Below, one piece after another: positions 22,934-33,504 of a stretch of 64,000 nt of DNA. Position numbers and translations under genes: made by a program. The stretch lies in contig JAHDVF020001353.1 in assembly GCA_022606425.2 (NCBI GenBank), forward strand, positions 62,001 through 126,000, in the 5' to 3' direction. This DNA comes from Lepidostoma basale (lineage: Eukaryota; Arthropoda; Insecta; Trichoptera; Lepidostomatidae). The first letter of the stretch is position 1; each line of letters starts with the position of its first letter. The notes beneath the pieces were generated by a model. It did not search any database. It saw nothing but the letters and a program-made list of their open reading frames with translations, and was not told the DNA's origin.

Positions 22934-23515
22934 TGGACTTGAATCTTCTGGCTTACAGAGGTTAAGCTCATGTGGCTATTCCTCTTACGTCTGATTGGAA
23001 CATTGTTGGAAGGTGATTTGGTGGGTTGTTAGTTTATGCGGGGGCATGATTTGTGTGGCCCGGAGTGTTCCTCTGAAGGAGAATCGATTTTAGGCGCTTA
23101 TGGCGGCTGGAGGTGTTTGGGTCGTAATTTGAGAAGTCTTTTATTGTGGGGTTAGGGTGTGAAGGGAGTCCTTTGTAAAAACGTTCGGCAAGTTTCAGAA
23201 TGAATTCATCTATCATCGGGATTCCAGTTTCTAGGTGCAGTTATGTGATTATGGTCCATGATGGCACACTAACCGATTAACGGATAGCCTTATTTTGCAG
23301 AATTCGGAGTTTTCGTATGTGACTCGAAGCTGCATAGCCCCAGATTAAGGCTACATAAGTGAATGGCAGTTTTGTATATCAGGAGTTTATTGTCGGTGCT
23401 TTGTTTACTGTTTCTAGCTAACATTGGGTAGAGGTCTGAGATTGCTCTTGACGCGGCTTTGACTTTATTTGTAATGTGTGGCCTCCATGTCAGCTTAGAA
23501 TCCAAGGCAACCCCA
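22934..23515 (-). pseudogene. Jockey-like LINE 3' end
   Basis: Minus strand: DSKLTWRPHITNKVKAASRA, SDLYPMLARNS and NKLLIYKTAI match the thumb of jockey-clade reverse transcriptases (LDxKLTWxxHI, KxxLYKTxIxP). After a frameshift near 23290 it continues PMIDEFILKLAERFYKGLPS, HPNP and a C-terminal stop at about 23034. The 3' untranslated part (plus-strand gaatcttctggcttacagag, ctcatgtggctattcctctt) recurs alone at 60939-60986 inside the large palindrome. Confidence 0.8.
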
Positions 23516-23519
23516 AGTT

Positions 23520-24065
23520 ATTTCCTTGTTTATTGTTTTACATTATTATTCAAGAAAAAAATTCAGCTGGCAGATAGTGCTTCACGTGAACCCAGTTCAA
23601 ACGTGTTTGAAAAAGGAACATACAATTAGTATAATAATTAAGATTTACTTGGAATTTTTTCGCTAGACTTTCTTACGCAAGGGGGTAAACAAATCGGGTG
23701 AACATTACACCGTCTATTACACGTGACTCATTGTGACCGTGTCGCACCGACACGTAACACTCCTACGCTCATTCACTTCAACACACGGCAGGGGATTTCC
23801 ATTTTATTTCAATTTGCGACTAATGATCCCAGCAGAAGCAAAGCAGGTGGAATAAGTGGCATTTATCTGTTAGACGGCTCCAATGTAAGTAGCAGAGAAT
23901 ATTTCATTCCCTGAAAACTATATTTCAGGAGAAAAGGGGTGGGTTCTGTCACTGTGAGTGATGCAGGACTCGCTGGTAGCACACGCGCCCAGCCATTCGT
24001 CTTATTTAACTGTTTCTTTCTCTAACATGCCTCCGAAGGTCAACGATTCAATTTAGCTAATGTTC
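23520..24065. other. Unique stretch, possible old non-coding sequence
   Basis: GC-moderate, non-repetitive sequence (ttgtgaccgtgtcgcaccga). The 63-codon plus-strand open frame at 23723-23914 has no known motif. Confidence 0.35.
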
Positions 24066-24069
24066 TTTT

Positions 24070-24543
24070 TTAACTAAACTAACTACTCGTAACTAACCAT
24101 CACGCCGTCTCCGCGATGGGGTAGGCAGAAAGAATGGACTGCCACACTTTTCTTTCCTGACATATTTCTCTCGATTCCTCAACATTCATACATCGTGTCA
24201 TGCACGCGCGTCGATTTCTATGACTCCTCACGTGGCCGACATTCAAAACTTGATTTATTTGATCATGCCACGTTTTCCTCGGTCTTCCTTTATTTCTAGT
24301 TCCAGTTAAATTGTTAACATATACTTTTTTTACCATTCTTTCTTCATGCATTCTTTCCATATGTCCAAACCATCTTAATGATCCTTTCATTATTTTGTTC
24401 ACAACACCATCATTCGCACCGCATTCACTTTTTATATTTTCATTCGACACTCATAAGAGTATCTCATTTCTACTGCATTTATTCTACTTTCATCCTTCTT
24501 TTGCTAGTTCCATGCTTCGCTTCCATGCTTCCATGCTTCGCTA
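24070..24543 (-). mobile_element. LINE-A copy with intact 116-codon C-terminus
   Basis: The minus-strand frame 24450-24100 is uninterrupted: SNENIKSECGANDGVVNKIM, KGSLRWFGHMERMHEERMVK, NKGRPRKTWHDQINQVLNVG, HVRSHRNRRACMTRCMNVEE and WQSILSAYPIAETA-stop. This is the clearest statement of the LINE-A protein end in the window. Upstream, a deletion removes the RRMCGYS segment, and tccatgcttcgc is triplicated near 24509-24542. The 3' end is the TTAG-repeat tail. Confidence 0.9.
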
Positions 24544-24636
24544 TATTATATCAAAAAATATTATATAAAAAATGAAATCGTAATTAACAACGAACTTTTA
24601 TTTAACAACATTAATATTTTATTTATTTTTAAAATT

Positions 24637-24893
24637 ATAAAGGATCCCTGGGATGGTTGGGACATGTGGAATGAATGGACGAAAGATAAATGGTTAAAAT
24701 AATGTATTGAAGCATTCTTAGTGGTATACTTGTGGAGAATGGCATTCGAAAACAGAAAAATCGACGAGCGTGCATGTTACGATGTATGACTGTAGAGGAA
24801 GCTAGAGAGGTACGCCAAGACAGAGCAATGCGGCGGACCATTCTCTTTACCTACTCCTCCGGGGAAACGGTGTGATACTTAGTTAGTTAGTCA
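24637..24893 (+). mobile_element. Diverged LINE-A copy, inverted to the preceding one
   Basis: Reads GSLGWLGHVE, NRRACMLRCMTVEEAREVRQ and TYSSGETV-stop, and ends ttagttagttagtc. It is an older variant of the same C-terminus. It is head-to-head with 24070-24543. Confidence 0.8.
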
Positions 24894-24904
24894 AATATTA
24901 ATAA

Positions 24905-25412
24905 TCCGGTATCATTTCGAGAAAGCTCAAGCTCCAAGTATTCAGCAGTAGCGTTAAAAGCGTACTGCTATACGGATGTGAGACTTGGAAGTCTACCGCG
25001 GACATTATTGGTTAACTCCAGGTGTTTATAAATAGGTGCCTTCGCTCAATATTCAAAATCTATTGGCCCCAAACAGTGTGAAATGCCGTTCTCTGGACCA
25101 TGGCAGGCGAAAAGCCAATTAGAGAACAAAACGCTAGACGCAAATGGCAGTGGATCGGTCACACTCTGAGACGGAACCCAGCCTGCATCGCTCAGGGTGC
25201 ACTAGACTGGTCCCCTATGGGAGGAAAGAGAAAGCGAGGCAGACCTAGAGCCACCTGGAGAAGAACCCTTCAGGACGAGGTTAAGGCAGCAGGCCTCACT
25301 TGGGATGATGTTAGGCACAGGCATGCGATAGAGTCGGGTGTAGAAAGTTCCTTGAGGCCCTATGCACCACGGAGGTGTGACAGGACAAAAATAAGAAGAA
25401 GAAGAATATTTC
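24905..25412 (+). pseudogene. LINE C-terminal fragment with 100-codon open frame
   Basis: Upstream part: SSSVKSVLLYGCETWKS, then stops. From about 25100 the frame is open: REQNARRKWQWIGHTLRR, GKRKRGRPRATWRRTLQDEV, KAAGLTWDDVRHRHAIESG, VESSLRPYAPR. The RKWxWIGHTLRR, GRPRxTWRR and GLTWxDV blocks match the end of non-LTR retrotransposon proteins often annotated in insects as uncharacterised. Ends with aataagaagaagaagaa. Truncated at the 5' side. Confidence 0.85.
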
Positions 25413-25689
25413 GCTCTTTTATTTTAGTATTAATCAATATTTTAAATTAAAAAATCATTAATTATAACTGTAATTAATTAACATTTGAATGCAAGTTTAA
25501 TTAAAACATCGGACTGAAATAAAATAGCAATCTACGCAGTAATCCTAGAAAATTAATTTGAATAAATTGCCTAATCTGTATATTTTGAAAGCTCTATTCA
25601 AAACAATGGCGGTGGTTAACGTAGAAATTTGCGTTTACAAAATGATAGAGCAGATAATTATAATATTAGATTTGATTTAATCTCCGTAT

Positions 25690-26335
25690 TTTAAATGTTG
25701 AATTGGATTTTAAATCTATGAAATTATCCTCGCCTTAGATACTACTCGTAGTCGTTTTTAATGTAATATAACATAGTCTAATTGTCGACATTATTGGATT
25801 TGAATGCGTCTTTTCTAAAGTCGAATTGGATTTTAAATCTATTAAATTTTTGGTCGCTTTAGATACTAGCTTTTTCATTGTCGCTTTTAACATAATATCA
25901 CATAGTCCAATAATTGGATTTGAAATCCATGAAGTTTTTCTCGCCTTAGATACTAGCTTATTCATTGTAGCTTTTAATGTAATATAATTTTATTGTTTCT
26001 TGAACAATGATGTAATACTCCATATTAAATAATGAATACGAATGAAAACGTCAGTTTTCTAATTATGTTTTATGGGAATGACATGTTTCGCCCTTCTAAG
26101 GCATCATCAAATGTGTAAAGTTACATTTGATAATGCCTTACAAGGGCAAAACATGTCTTTCCCATAAAATATAATAAAACTTCTAGAAAACCAACGTTTT
26201 CATTCGTATTTATTATTTAATATCACATAGTCCAATGGTCGAAATTATTGGAATTGAATGTCTCTTTTGTAAAGTCAAATTGGATTTTAAATCTATGAAA
26301 TATGTCGCCTTAGATTCCATCTAATTTATCATTCG
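25690..26335. repeat. Tandem repeat of about 120 bp, interrupted by HH4
   Basis: Units share ctcgccttagatactagctt, cttttaatgtaatatcacat, agtccaatggtcgac and aattggattttaaatctatg. Starts fall near 25735, 25858 and 25945 (the third unit is shortened by about 35 bp) and the array resumes after 26222. The gap is the HH4 element at 25985-26222. No coding potential. Confidence 0.75.
25985..26222. mobile_element. HH4 foldback element inserted in the tandem array
   Basis: Nearly complete: inverted arms tattgtttcttgaacaatg / gaaaacgtcagttttcta on the left and ttctagaaaaccaacgtttt on the right. The minus-strand core is TTGATGA, T, GCCTT-AGA-AGGGC, GAAAC, ATGTC; the plus-strand core is TTGATAA, T, GCCTT-ACA-AGGGC, AAAAC, ATGTC. 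The host tandem repeat continues on both sides, which defines the ends of the element. Confidence 0.8.
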
Positions 26336-26339
26336 CCTG

Positions 26340-26950
26340 TATTAACAAGGGAACGGCACGACGTAGGAAAGTTTAAAGGCCTTTTTATAGACATTTGCTG
26401 GCCGTTACGCTTTCCCACTTTTACTATCAGCGAGTCTTAGGGGTACTATAATCTTGCAAAATTCCATCCCGAAGTCAATTTCCTAATCATGCCCTCCCCT
26501 TGTAAGTGATATATGTATTATCACAACGTCGAATAGTCAACATTATCAGATCGTATTTTATGGTAAGCTAAGCATGTTCTCATGTTTACACTGTGTATGT
26601 AAATAATATTTAGCGAAGCACATAAATTACTTACGTAAGAGTAGTTTTCTTTCATGGCTAACGTGACAGCGAGAATTTATAGCTATGGGCGGATTATCAG
26701 CCGACTTGTTAATATGACTACAATAAACTGTATATCGTGGAATATAATAAAGCGTTCCTTGATTACTGCAGAGTAACTCGAGATAATCACATTCTGTGCC
26801 ATAAATTGTGTTCATAGTCGACTACAATCTGAAAAGTAAATTCAGCAGGAACCTTTGATTTTTATTCGATTTATTTGCTAGGGCAAGAAAATGAAGAAAA
26901 TATATTGTTTTACTTAAATTTTATTTTATCGGACTTCAGTTTTTTTTTGG
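26340..26950. other. Unique stretch
   Basis: 26340-26530 is unique and GC-moderate (ggaacggcacgacgtagg). No gene seen; the minus-strand open frame 26627-26815 is unrecognised. Confidence 0.35.
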
Positions 26951-26957
26951 TTTATTT

Positions 26958-27089
26958 TTATACAACAGGTCGTTTGAACCCAATTACTGTAAACATTTTT
27001 TAGCTTTTTGTTGATTCTGGTGGCAATATATCGCCATTTTATTGTCACGTAAATTCTGCACCAGTTCAAAGACAGTATGACAATCACTC
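26958..27089 (-). mobile_element. tRNA-SINE, 3' part
   Basis: The body (gtgacaataaaatggcgata in minus reading) plus the taattgggtt 3' end and gacctgttgtataaaaa terminus shared with the 33.4 kb copy. The tRNA-like head is missing; LINE sequence begins at 27090. Confidence 0.75.
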
Positions 27090-27240
27090 TAGGGGACGCC
27101 CACGCCGAGAGTACCTGGAGGACCTGTTGGTGGACGTGCGCTGCTCATCATATGCAGATTTCAAAAGAGCCGCACAAGACAGAGAAGAATGGAAGAGAAG
27201 AATAGAGGAAATTGCTGCAAACAAAAGAGAGAGAGAGAGT
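27090..27240 (+). pseudogene. LINE C-terminal remnant
   Basis: Reads RGRPRREYLEDLLVDVRCSS, YADFKRAAQDREEWKRR, then EIAANKRERES. Same family as 18.7 kb. Ends in a gagagagaga run. Confidence 0.8.
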
Positions 27241-27249
27241 AAGTTATTG

Positions 27250-27935
27250 GCCAAGAAAAGTAATCATATAGAATACTCTATTTTTTTTAAATCCTATTGA
27301 ATGTTTTTGTAGTAACACATATAAACAACGCTTTACTTTATTCCCCCTCCCTTCCCCCCTTCCGGTGAAGGTACGGCTAGAATAGAAACCGGTCAGAAGG
27401 AAAAATAATTGTAGTTTTAACAAAATAAATTGAAAATTTGAAAATATGTTTTTGACCAACAGATTTAAATTCGGTCAAATTTAATCAGCAAACGCTTTGT
27501 CTATTGTAATTAAACGAGTAAATTGGTATCTGATTAGATTTTAAAACCACCAGCGGAAACAATATGGCCGATTCCCATTTCCGTCTCCATTTTGAAAACT
27601 CGTCCGCACCATTGCCCCGGATGACAAATACGACCAAATGACAATGAATTTTATCTCATTCCCTCCGCCTCAGTCTGTTCGGGTTAGAAAGAGATACGTA
27701 TATCGGTTAGTTCCGTTTCCAAATTAGCAACTCATGTGTAACAGAGATGGCGCCCACTTGTTTAATCGTGTTAACAGTATAGGTTCCGTTTGGATCAGGT
27801 GTATAATTCAGCGGCAAAATGGAAAATAAATGTCAGACATTTAATACTGTTACAATGAATTTTATTTATGATATACCATAGGCTTATATAACGAAAATTA
27901 CATGTTTTAGTATGTACTGGCAAAACAACGATGAA
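27250..27935. other. Unique stretch, possible conserved non-coding block
   Basis: 27540-27830 is unique, balanced in composition (aatatggccgattcccattt, ccctccgcctcagtctgttc) and not open in any long frame. It looks like old single-copy sequence rather than transposon debris. Confidence 0.35.
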
Positions 27936-27942
27936 ATTATAA

Positions 27943-28337
27943 TAAATGCAGTGGCAATAAGATCACTTAGACGAATGTGAGAAAAACTGTGTATGACGGA
28001 GTATCGAATGAACGCGATGCGAATGATAGTGTAATGAACAAAATAATGAAAGGATCATTAAAATGGTTTGGACATAAGGAATGAATAAATAAATATATAT
28101 AATGGTAAAAAAATATATGAAAATAATGTAAGTGGAACTAGAAATAGAAGAAGACCAAGTAAAATGTGACACGATAAAATAAATCAAATATTGAATGTGT
28201 GAAATCGACATGCGTGCATGACACGATGTATGAATGTTGAGGAAGCGAGAGAAGTATGTCAGGAAAGAAATGTATGCCAGTCATTATTTTTGTTTACTCC
28301 TTCGGGGAGACGGCGTGATGGTTAGTTGGTTAGTTAG
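27943..28337 (+). mobile_element. Decayed LINE-A copy
   Basis: Landmarks agacgaatgtgagaaaaact, caaaataatgaaaggatcat, gcatgacacgatgtatgaat and ctccttcggggagacggcgt are all present, but frames are broken by several stops and indels. Ends gttagttggttagttag. Confidence 0.8.
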
Positions 28338-28470
28338 TTTTACTTTTTAGTGGTATTGTACATACTATGCAGAAGAATACGAAAAAAAATATTATTCGTA
28401 ATATACGGGTATATTAGGTTATTGAAAGTTTAGGTGTTAACACTGTGGAATTCAACTGTAAATTGGAATT

Positions 28471-28990
28471 TGAAACACAACACTGTATATTTTCCACTCT
28501 AGTTTATTCAATATCTTTATGATCTTATATTGATGTGTATGTGGATTATTATAATTGAATGTTTAATTGTTTTTTTTTATTAGAACAAGTGTTGTGTACA
28601 TGTGTACTATTTCAAGTAAATAAATTAAATAAATTAATTAATTAATTAATAATAAAAATATTAAAACACGAAAATGTTTCGAGGGTGACCTCCATCTTCA
28701 GGTATAAGTTTTTAGTTAAATAGTCCATTGTTTTGGCCAAAACACTATGATACTTCAACATTATAAACAGTTAAATTATAAAAATCCATTTTATAAATCA
28801 CAATTGTATTTTTTTTTCGCGACAGCTGTTTCGTCAACTTATAATATGTTGAAGTCATAAGTTACATACTTACATCTGAAGATGAAGGTCACCTCCGAAA
28901 CATTGTCGTGTTTTAATATTTTTATTATTATTTAACAAAGATATTGAATAAACTAAAGTGGAAAATATACAGTGTTGTGTTTCAGATTCC
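28471..28990. mobile_element. HH2 foldback element with HH1 nested inside
   Basis: Outer arms are inverted copies (gaaacacaacactgtatatt at 28471; its complement ends near 28987). Each inner side carries an HH2 core. Minus strand 28667-28704: CTGAAGA, T, GGAGG-TCA-CCCTC, GAAAC. Plus strand 28873-28910: CTGAAGA, T, GAAGGTCACCTCC, GAAAC, ATTGTC with a CAT/GTG stem I. The loop between them (about 28715-28862) is a decayed HH1 unit (gttttggccaaaacactatg, cgacagctgtttcgtc), so HH1 inserted into HH2 or the two recombined. Confidence 0.75.
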
Positions 28991-29084
28991 AATATTTACA
29001 TTAGGTTTTATTCCACTTATCAATTTTTATTTTCATAATTTAGAAAGAATTTCTTTGTCTAAATAATGGAAATAAAAAAAATAT

Positions 29085-29125
29085 GTATTTTTAAATCAGA
29101 ATAAAACTGATTTGATTTGATCGCA
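29085..29125 (+). repeat. LINE-C 3' tail remnant
   Basis: Sequence aataaaactgatttgatttg is the terminal GATTT repeat of the LINE-C family. Confidence 0.45.
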
Positions 29126-29179
29126 AAGCTTTAAATAAATGACATTAGTGTTCTTGAGTTCGATTGAAATACATTTTGT

Positions 29180-29465
29180 GGATTCATGGAAGTGTTATAT
29201 GTTATTAGAAAACTCTCCGAGATCGTGTAAAAGTTGCGAGAAAGAAGATATCGTTCGGTGGAGTAAATTCAGAAGAAGACACTGGAGGGACCACGTAGCC
29301 AAAATGGATAGTGACAGGCTCGCATATACAGCCGCTTACGAAACTCCCTCCGAACACCACTCACCTGGAAGATCTCCTAATGATAGAGAGACAGTTGGAC
29401 CTTATCATCTTAGGAGACATGATTTCTTTGCCACAGTTCGTCAGATCTATTAAAAGAAGAATTTA
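29180..29465 (+). pseudogene. LINE-B fragment
   Basis: Reads KEDIVRWSKFRRRHWRDHVA, KMDSDRLAYTAAYETP and SPGRSPNDRETVGPYHLRRH. The same tail (gacagttggacct, gagacatgatttct) is at 44.03 kb and, in reverse, at 49.8 kb. 5' truncated; the GRPPKRW motif is mutated. Confidence 0.75.
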
Positions 29466-29469
29466 AAGA

Positions 29470-29865
29470 TTTGATGTTATGAATACTGATTGACAGTAAA
29501 AGTTTACAGATAAAATGTATGAGTACCATAACATGATCATAACTTTACAATACCACTGTTGTTACATGTGTTACCATTTTCATTGAAATTAATTAAAAAT
29601 TATAGAAATTCGTGTATACCAGCGATTATCGGTTTGATTTCCTTTGTACGAAATACATACGGTAGTTTAGCGAGCCAATTAGTGGCCTTTTGCGTCCATA
29701 ACTCCTCCAAATGGGTTGAAATTTCCCTATAGATTAAACCGTTTATCCCGCACCACAGATACGCCTTTACAATGAAACGATGACAACTCATCTGAAAACA
29801 ATAATTGAGATTTGAAATCGGAACGTATTTAAAATTTACTTCATACCATCAAAGGGCACGTTTTA
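29470..29865. other. Stretch with an unrecognised minus-strand open frame
   Basis: The minus-strand frame 29791-29600 reads WCGINGLIYREISTHLEELW and ends GIHEFL-stop. The INGLIYRE segment faintly resembles the GYLKxxVY segment of Tc1/mariner-type transposases, but there is no catalytic motif, so I do not assign it. Confidence 0.25.
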
Positions 29866-29867
29866 AT

Positions 29868-30110
29868 TATTATTATTATTTTGTTGAATCGCTCTTTACA
29901 TCATGACAGCATGAGCCAAATCGATGTAAAGAGTATTATAACTATCATAGTGATTCCCGTGACATGTGATAGGTCTATCAATCTATCGCCATTTTATTGT
30001 CACGTGAATTCTACACCAGACCAAAGACAATGTGACAATCACACTGCCCTCGTGGTACCTTCGGGGTGGCAGTCAATGGCCCGCCACTGACCACTCGGCC
30101 ACGAAGGTCG
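29868..30110 (-). mobile_element. tRNA-SINE, full-length variant with AAT tail
   Basis: The minus strand begins CGACCTTCGTGGCCGAGTGG with A box TGGCCGAGTGG (complement of 30091-30101); the B box region is deleted or mutated. The body matches other copies. The 3' end (gatgtaaagagcgattcaac, then AAT repeats) differs from the 3.1/26.9/33.4 kb copies, but matches the one at 51.5 kb. Confidence 0.85.
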
Positions 30111-30114
30111 TAAT

Positions 30115-30660
30115 TATTGCACAAACTAATCAAATTGTTTTTGCTTTATTTTGTGGATTCATTGAACATTGACTATTTTTGTATAACTTTGCACTAAACA
30201 CCAACTTTATTTAAAAAAAATTAAAAAAACAAATGTGTTTTGGACACAGAAGTCCTCCAACAGTGAAATAAATATTACAAACGTTCCGAAATAAATCACT
30301 TTAATATTTGTCAAAACATGAAAAATATTTGTAATTTTTATATCATATTTATATTCTATATCATTGATGAAGGGCTTCTGTGTTTGAAACATGGTTGTTT
30401 TTTTTAATTTTAATTGTTTAATATAGTTGACGTTGTGTGCAAAGTTAAAAAAAAGAAACATTGTTCGATAAACTTTTCGTTTAAAAACATATAATCTCAA
30501 TTTCTCTTAGACACATATAATTACAAATTTGGTTTAGCTTTGAAAAATGTAATTTTCTCCGTGTTTCACTTGCTTCAAATTAGAATATGTATTAAAAATA
30601 TGTATATTTCAAATTTATTATAATAAAAATAAAAGTAGAAACAATTCTTAAACAATATTA
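30115..30660. other. Unannotated AT-rich stretch
   Basis: No gene or repeat recognised. The 97-codon minus-strand open frame (30207-30500) is low in complexity, with no motif. Confidence 0.35.
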
Positions 30661-30664
30661 TTTT

Positions 30665-30955
30665 ATGAAATTATTATTTAATTTTCATTATTTACAAAAA
30701 AATTATATTCAATTTTTGGTAGTGTCGCGACAGTTGTTTCGCCAACCGATGTTTATGATCATCAGATGTTTTAAACAACTCCCATCTATACCACTAACAT
30801 CATCATTTGTTTGTAACACCCGATGATACCAACTTCGGTTGGATCATGGATAATGGAAATTGTCATACCATCAGATTGTTATAAATTTAAAAGTTAATAA
30901 TGTTGAAGTTTCATAGAGATTCTGGCAAAATAATGGACTATGTATTTTTTTGTTT
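30665..30955. mobile_element. HH1 foldback element
   Basis: Minus-strand core at about 30728-30768 has an intact CTGATGA, GGTTGGC on the 3' side of stem II, GAAAC and AACTGTC. The plus strand has a second, weaker core (CCGATGA, T, ACCAAC-TTC-GGTTGG). The flank ttaataatgttgaag and the gcaaaataatggact end match other HH1 copies. Confidence 0.65.
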
Positions 30956-30959
30956 CGTT

Positions 30960-31550
30960 ACGCTAAAGATGTATAACTTCTTACGTGCTTACCCGATTTT
31001 TTCTTTCTATTATGTCTTACTACTTCCTCGTTGAGGCGTCTTATCTTATATATAATGTTATGTAATGAATTTAAAATATAAACCTTGTAGGGGGCGCCCA
31101 CAGTGGATGGCAATGTGAAGACATTACTCTGGAAATGGTAGAAGTTTTATTGCCTCGTTTTAATTTCCTTCTCAACAAAAGATAACGAAAGCCCACAAAC
31201 TTTAATATCGACATTGCGGACTTTATGATGCATTTCAAAAGATATGAATCGCGTTGTACCACGATCTGCGGTGGAATAAGCACGCCTAGACGATCATCCG
31301 GCTGAATTGGGTCGAAGAAGGCTTACTCATTATATAACATGGATATACTAGCACGTTACCAGTATTAGCGCGTAAGACTTCCGCTTATAAGAATGCACGA
31401 GGTATGCAAGGCATACTATTTAACGATGAATGTCTAAAAGTCAAAGACAATGTTTTTTAATTGAAAATGCTCTAACTCGGTTGAGCAAAATCTGGAAAGA
31501 TCGAAGTATTTCCAATTCCACCAAAATTAAAATCACTTCATATTTCCAAT
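30960..31550. other. Unannotated stretch
   Basis: 31080-31330 is GC-moderate and unique (agggggcgcccacagtggat; ccacgatctgcggtggaata). No recognisable coding sequence. Confidence 0.35.
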
Positions 31551-31554
31551 TTTT

Positions 31555-31800
31555 CAGTATGCTGCTGAAACTTGGATATTGAAACCCCATGACCACGCCA
31601 GTATTGACACTTTTGAAATGTGGTGTTGGCGTCACATGCTGAGGATATCGTGGACTTCAAAAAGGATGAAAGACTCAATCGTTAATGAACTCAAAATAAC
31701 AAGAAGACTGTCTGTAATAGTATGAAGTCGATGAGTGTTGAATTTCTTTGGTCACATTGCCAGGGAAAAGGTTGATAACCCGGAAAAAGTATTTTCACAG
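31555..31800 (+). pseudogene. LINE RT C-terminal fragment (FFGHI family)
   Basis: Reads AAETWILKPHDHASIDTFEM, WCWRHMLRISWTSKRMKDSI and NFFGHIAREKVDNPEKV, with stops between. ETWxL, FExWCxRRMLRISW and FGHI are standard LINE thumb and C-terminal landmarks. A second copy of the end is at 12.7 kb. Confidence 0.8.
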
Positions 31801-31876
31801 GAAGTATTCCAGTCCCCTCTGTGCGACGTCCTCCCTGCATTATTCTTCGAAGTCTTGCGTGCATTTATGTACTGTT

Positions 31877-32525
31877 ATCAAATGAAATCAGTTTATTTCA
31901 TCAATAGACATTACAAAATGAATTTTTAAGGCATCTTTTGAGAACAGGTAAAATAATATATCGCGTATAGTATACTACCAGAAACGCATGAGAGATGGGT
32001 CGACATTAGGAAGACAGGATACTCTCCAGAATTAAGGGTATTTATTTGCCTTCTGAACGTAGTTTCACTAATATGAAAGATGTCGATCTCCGAGGAGACC
32101 GCGTTCAGTAGATTAATTGCTCTTCCCACCGGTCTCACCAGAGACAGGTTGGTTCTGTCGGCCGGTAGGCAAAACATTTTATACTGTCGCTGTCAGAGAT
32201 ATCTATCAGGGCCAAAAAACCGAACACCCTCCAGCACGGCCGAGTTCTCGAAATATCCCCCGAGTAATCTAAAGAAATGGGTTATGAGATGCCCATCTCT
32301 TCGAAGCTGCAGAGAGTTGGCCCCAAGCATTTCCAAAAGAAATGCTGTGGGATAGAGCCACGGATAGCTACCATACTCCCTCATGTAGAGATACCTCAGA
32401 ATTTTTTTCTGAACCCTCTCCAGCATAATGGAATATTTCGCCTCGTGAGGACTCCATATCACAGAACCATTTTCGAGTCTGCTCCGAACCAATGCGTTGT
32501 AGAGGACTCTAAGCACACACAACTA
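31877..32525 (-). pseudogene. LINE-C 3' end with RT C-terminus
   Basis: Minus strand: VLYNALVRSRLENGSVIWSP, HEAKYSIMLERVQKKILRYL, GANSLQLRRDGHLITHFFRL, then MFCLPADRTNLSLVRPVGRA and SEIDIFHISETTFRRQI. LVRSRLEYxxVIWxP, LExVQKKxLR and LxxRR are the end of a CR1/jockey-type reverse transcriptase. The 3' untranslated part ends aaataaactgatttcatttg. Related ends are at 32.95 (+), 44.2 (-) and 58.3 kb (+). Truncated at the 5' side; one stop near 32190 separates the two blocks. Confidence 0.85.
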
Positions 32526-32529
32526 CGAC

Positions 32530-32940
32530 TATCTTCTGCAGTCTTTTCCCATTGTTCATCCTCAATGATTAGTTTTCAGAGTCTATTACAAATTAATCAC
32601 AAATTCGTCGAAGAGATCTCATTTTTATATGATTTATAAAACTTATTTTAACTACGTGTCGCCCTACACGGGACACATGCTTCTACACTTGACATTTTAT
32701 AAATATCGCCACTCCATGATTATTGTTTATGGGCAATGCATCACTCAGAGATAAGCCCTGGTGGCCTACCAATGCCGGAGAATACAACTTATTCCTCGTA
32801 TTCATTTACATTAAGAATATTATTTAAATTTATCCACAATCTTACGAAAGTGATAAAAATTCATTATACATATTTAAAAATAGAAGTAAAATAAATAGGA
32901 GTGATGTAGGTCAGTTCGTCCCTAATAATTTTCTCTGACA
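32530..32940. other. Unannotated stretch
   Basis: No gene or recurrent repeat recognised. Confidence 0.35.
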
Positions 32941-32944
32941 AAGA

Positions 32945-33125
32945 GGCCATAGATTGTTTTATCTACCACGATGTAGAACCAATCTACCAAAAGTTGTGCC
33001 GGTATGTAGAGCAACATCTTTGCTAAACTGCGTCATTTCGGCGGTCGACGAATTTTGTAATAGTGTAATTCACCTGAGCAATACCTATTTATTTAGCCTT
33101 AAAATTGCAAATATATTTTATATAT
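32945..33125 (+). pseudogene. LINE-C C-terminal remnant
   Basis: Reads LPRCRTNLPKVVPVCRATSL, LNCVISAVDEFCNSV, in the same order as the LINE-C copies at 32.1 and 44.3 kb. LINE-D sequence begins directly after it. Confidence 0.75.
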
Positions 33126-33127
33126 TA

Positions 33128-33362
33128 TTTTGCAGAGGAATGTACCGAGGATGGTATCATCGCGAACCCCAAAAAGGATGTGGAAGTGTCACCCAGGTGG
33201 TAGAAGACCAATTGGACGACCAAGGGTGCGATGGGAGGACGGAGAGATGGGGCGAAATTGTTACGAGTGTCAGATTAGAGGGTCAAAGCAGAGGACAGGA
33301 GGAGTTGGAGGCGAAGAATAATAGAGGCTAAGACTCGATATGGGCTGTAAGGTCATCGAAGA
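33128..33362 (+). pseudogene. LINE-D C-terminal remnant
   Basis: Reads RMVSSRTPKRMWKCHPGGRR, PIGRPRVRWEDGEM, then QRTGGVGGEE in a frame shared with 54.7 kb (RMPSSRTPKRLLEWHPGGRR). Ends ctcgatatgggctgtaaggt, the LINE-D 3' end. Confidence 0.85.
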
Positions 33363-33368
33363 ACAAGT

Positions 33369-33500
33369 TTTTTTTATACACAACAGGTCATTTAAACCCA
33401 ATTACTGTGTACAATTAGTTTATTTTTTTGCCTATTAGATTGATTCTCATAACACGTGATAGATAAGTAATCTATAGCCATTTTACCGTCACTGAATAAC
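33369..33500 (-). mobile_element. tRNA-SINE, 3' part
   Basis: Minus reading tggctatagattacttatct, agtaattgggtttaaatgac and ctgttgtgtataaaaa. Head missing; same 3' subfamily as 26.96 kb. Confidence 0.65.
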
Positions 33501-33504
33501 ATAC

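Noticed and set aside
29600..29791. INGLIYRE-containing minus-strand frame resembling Tc1/mariner C-termini
   Set aside because: No catalytic motif or terminal repeats; similarity too faint.
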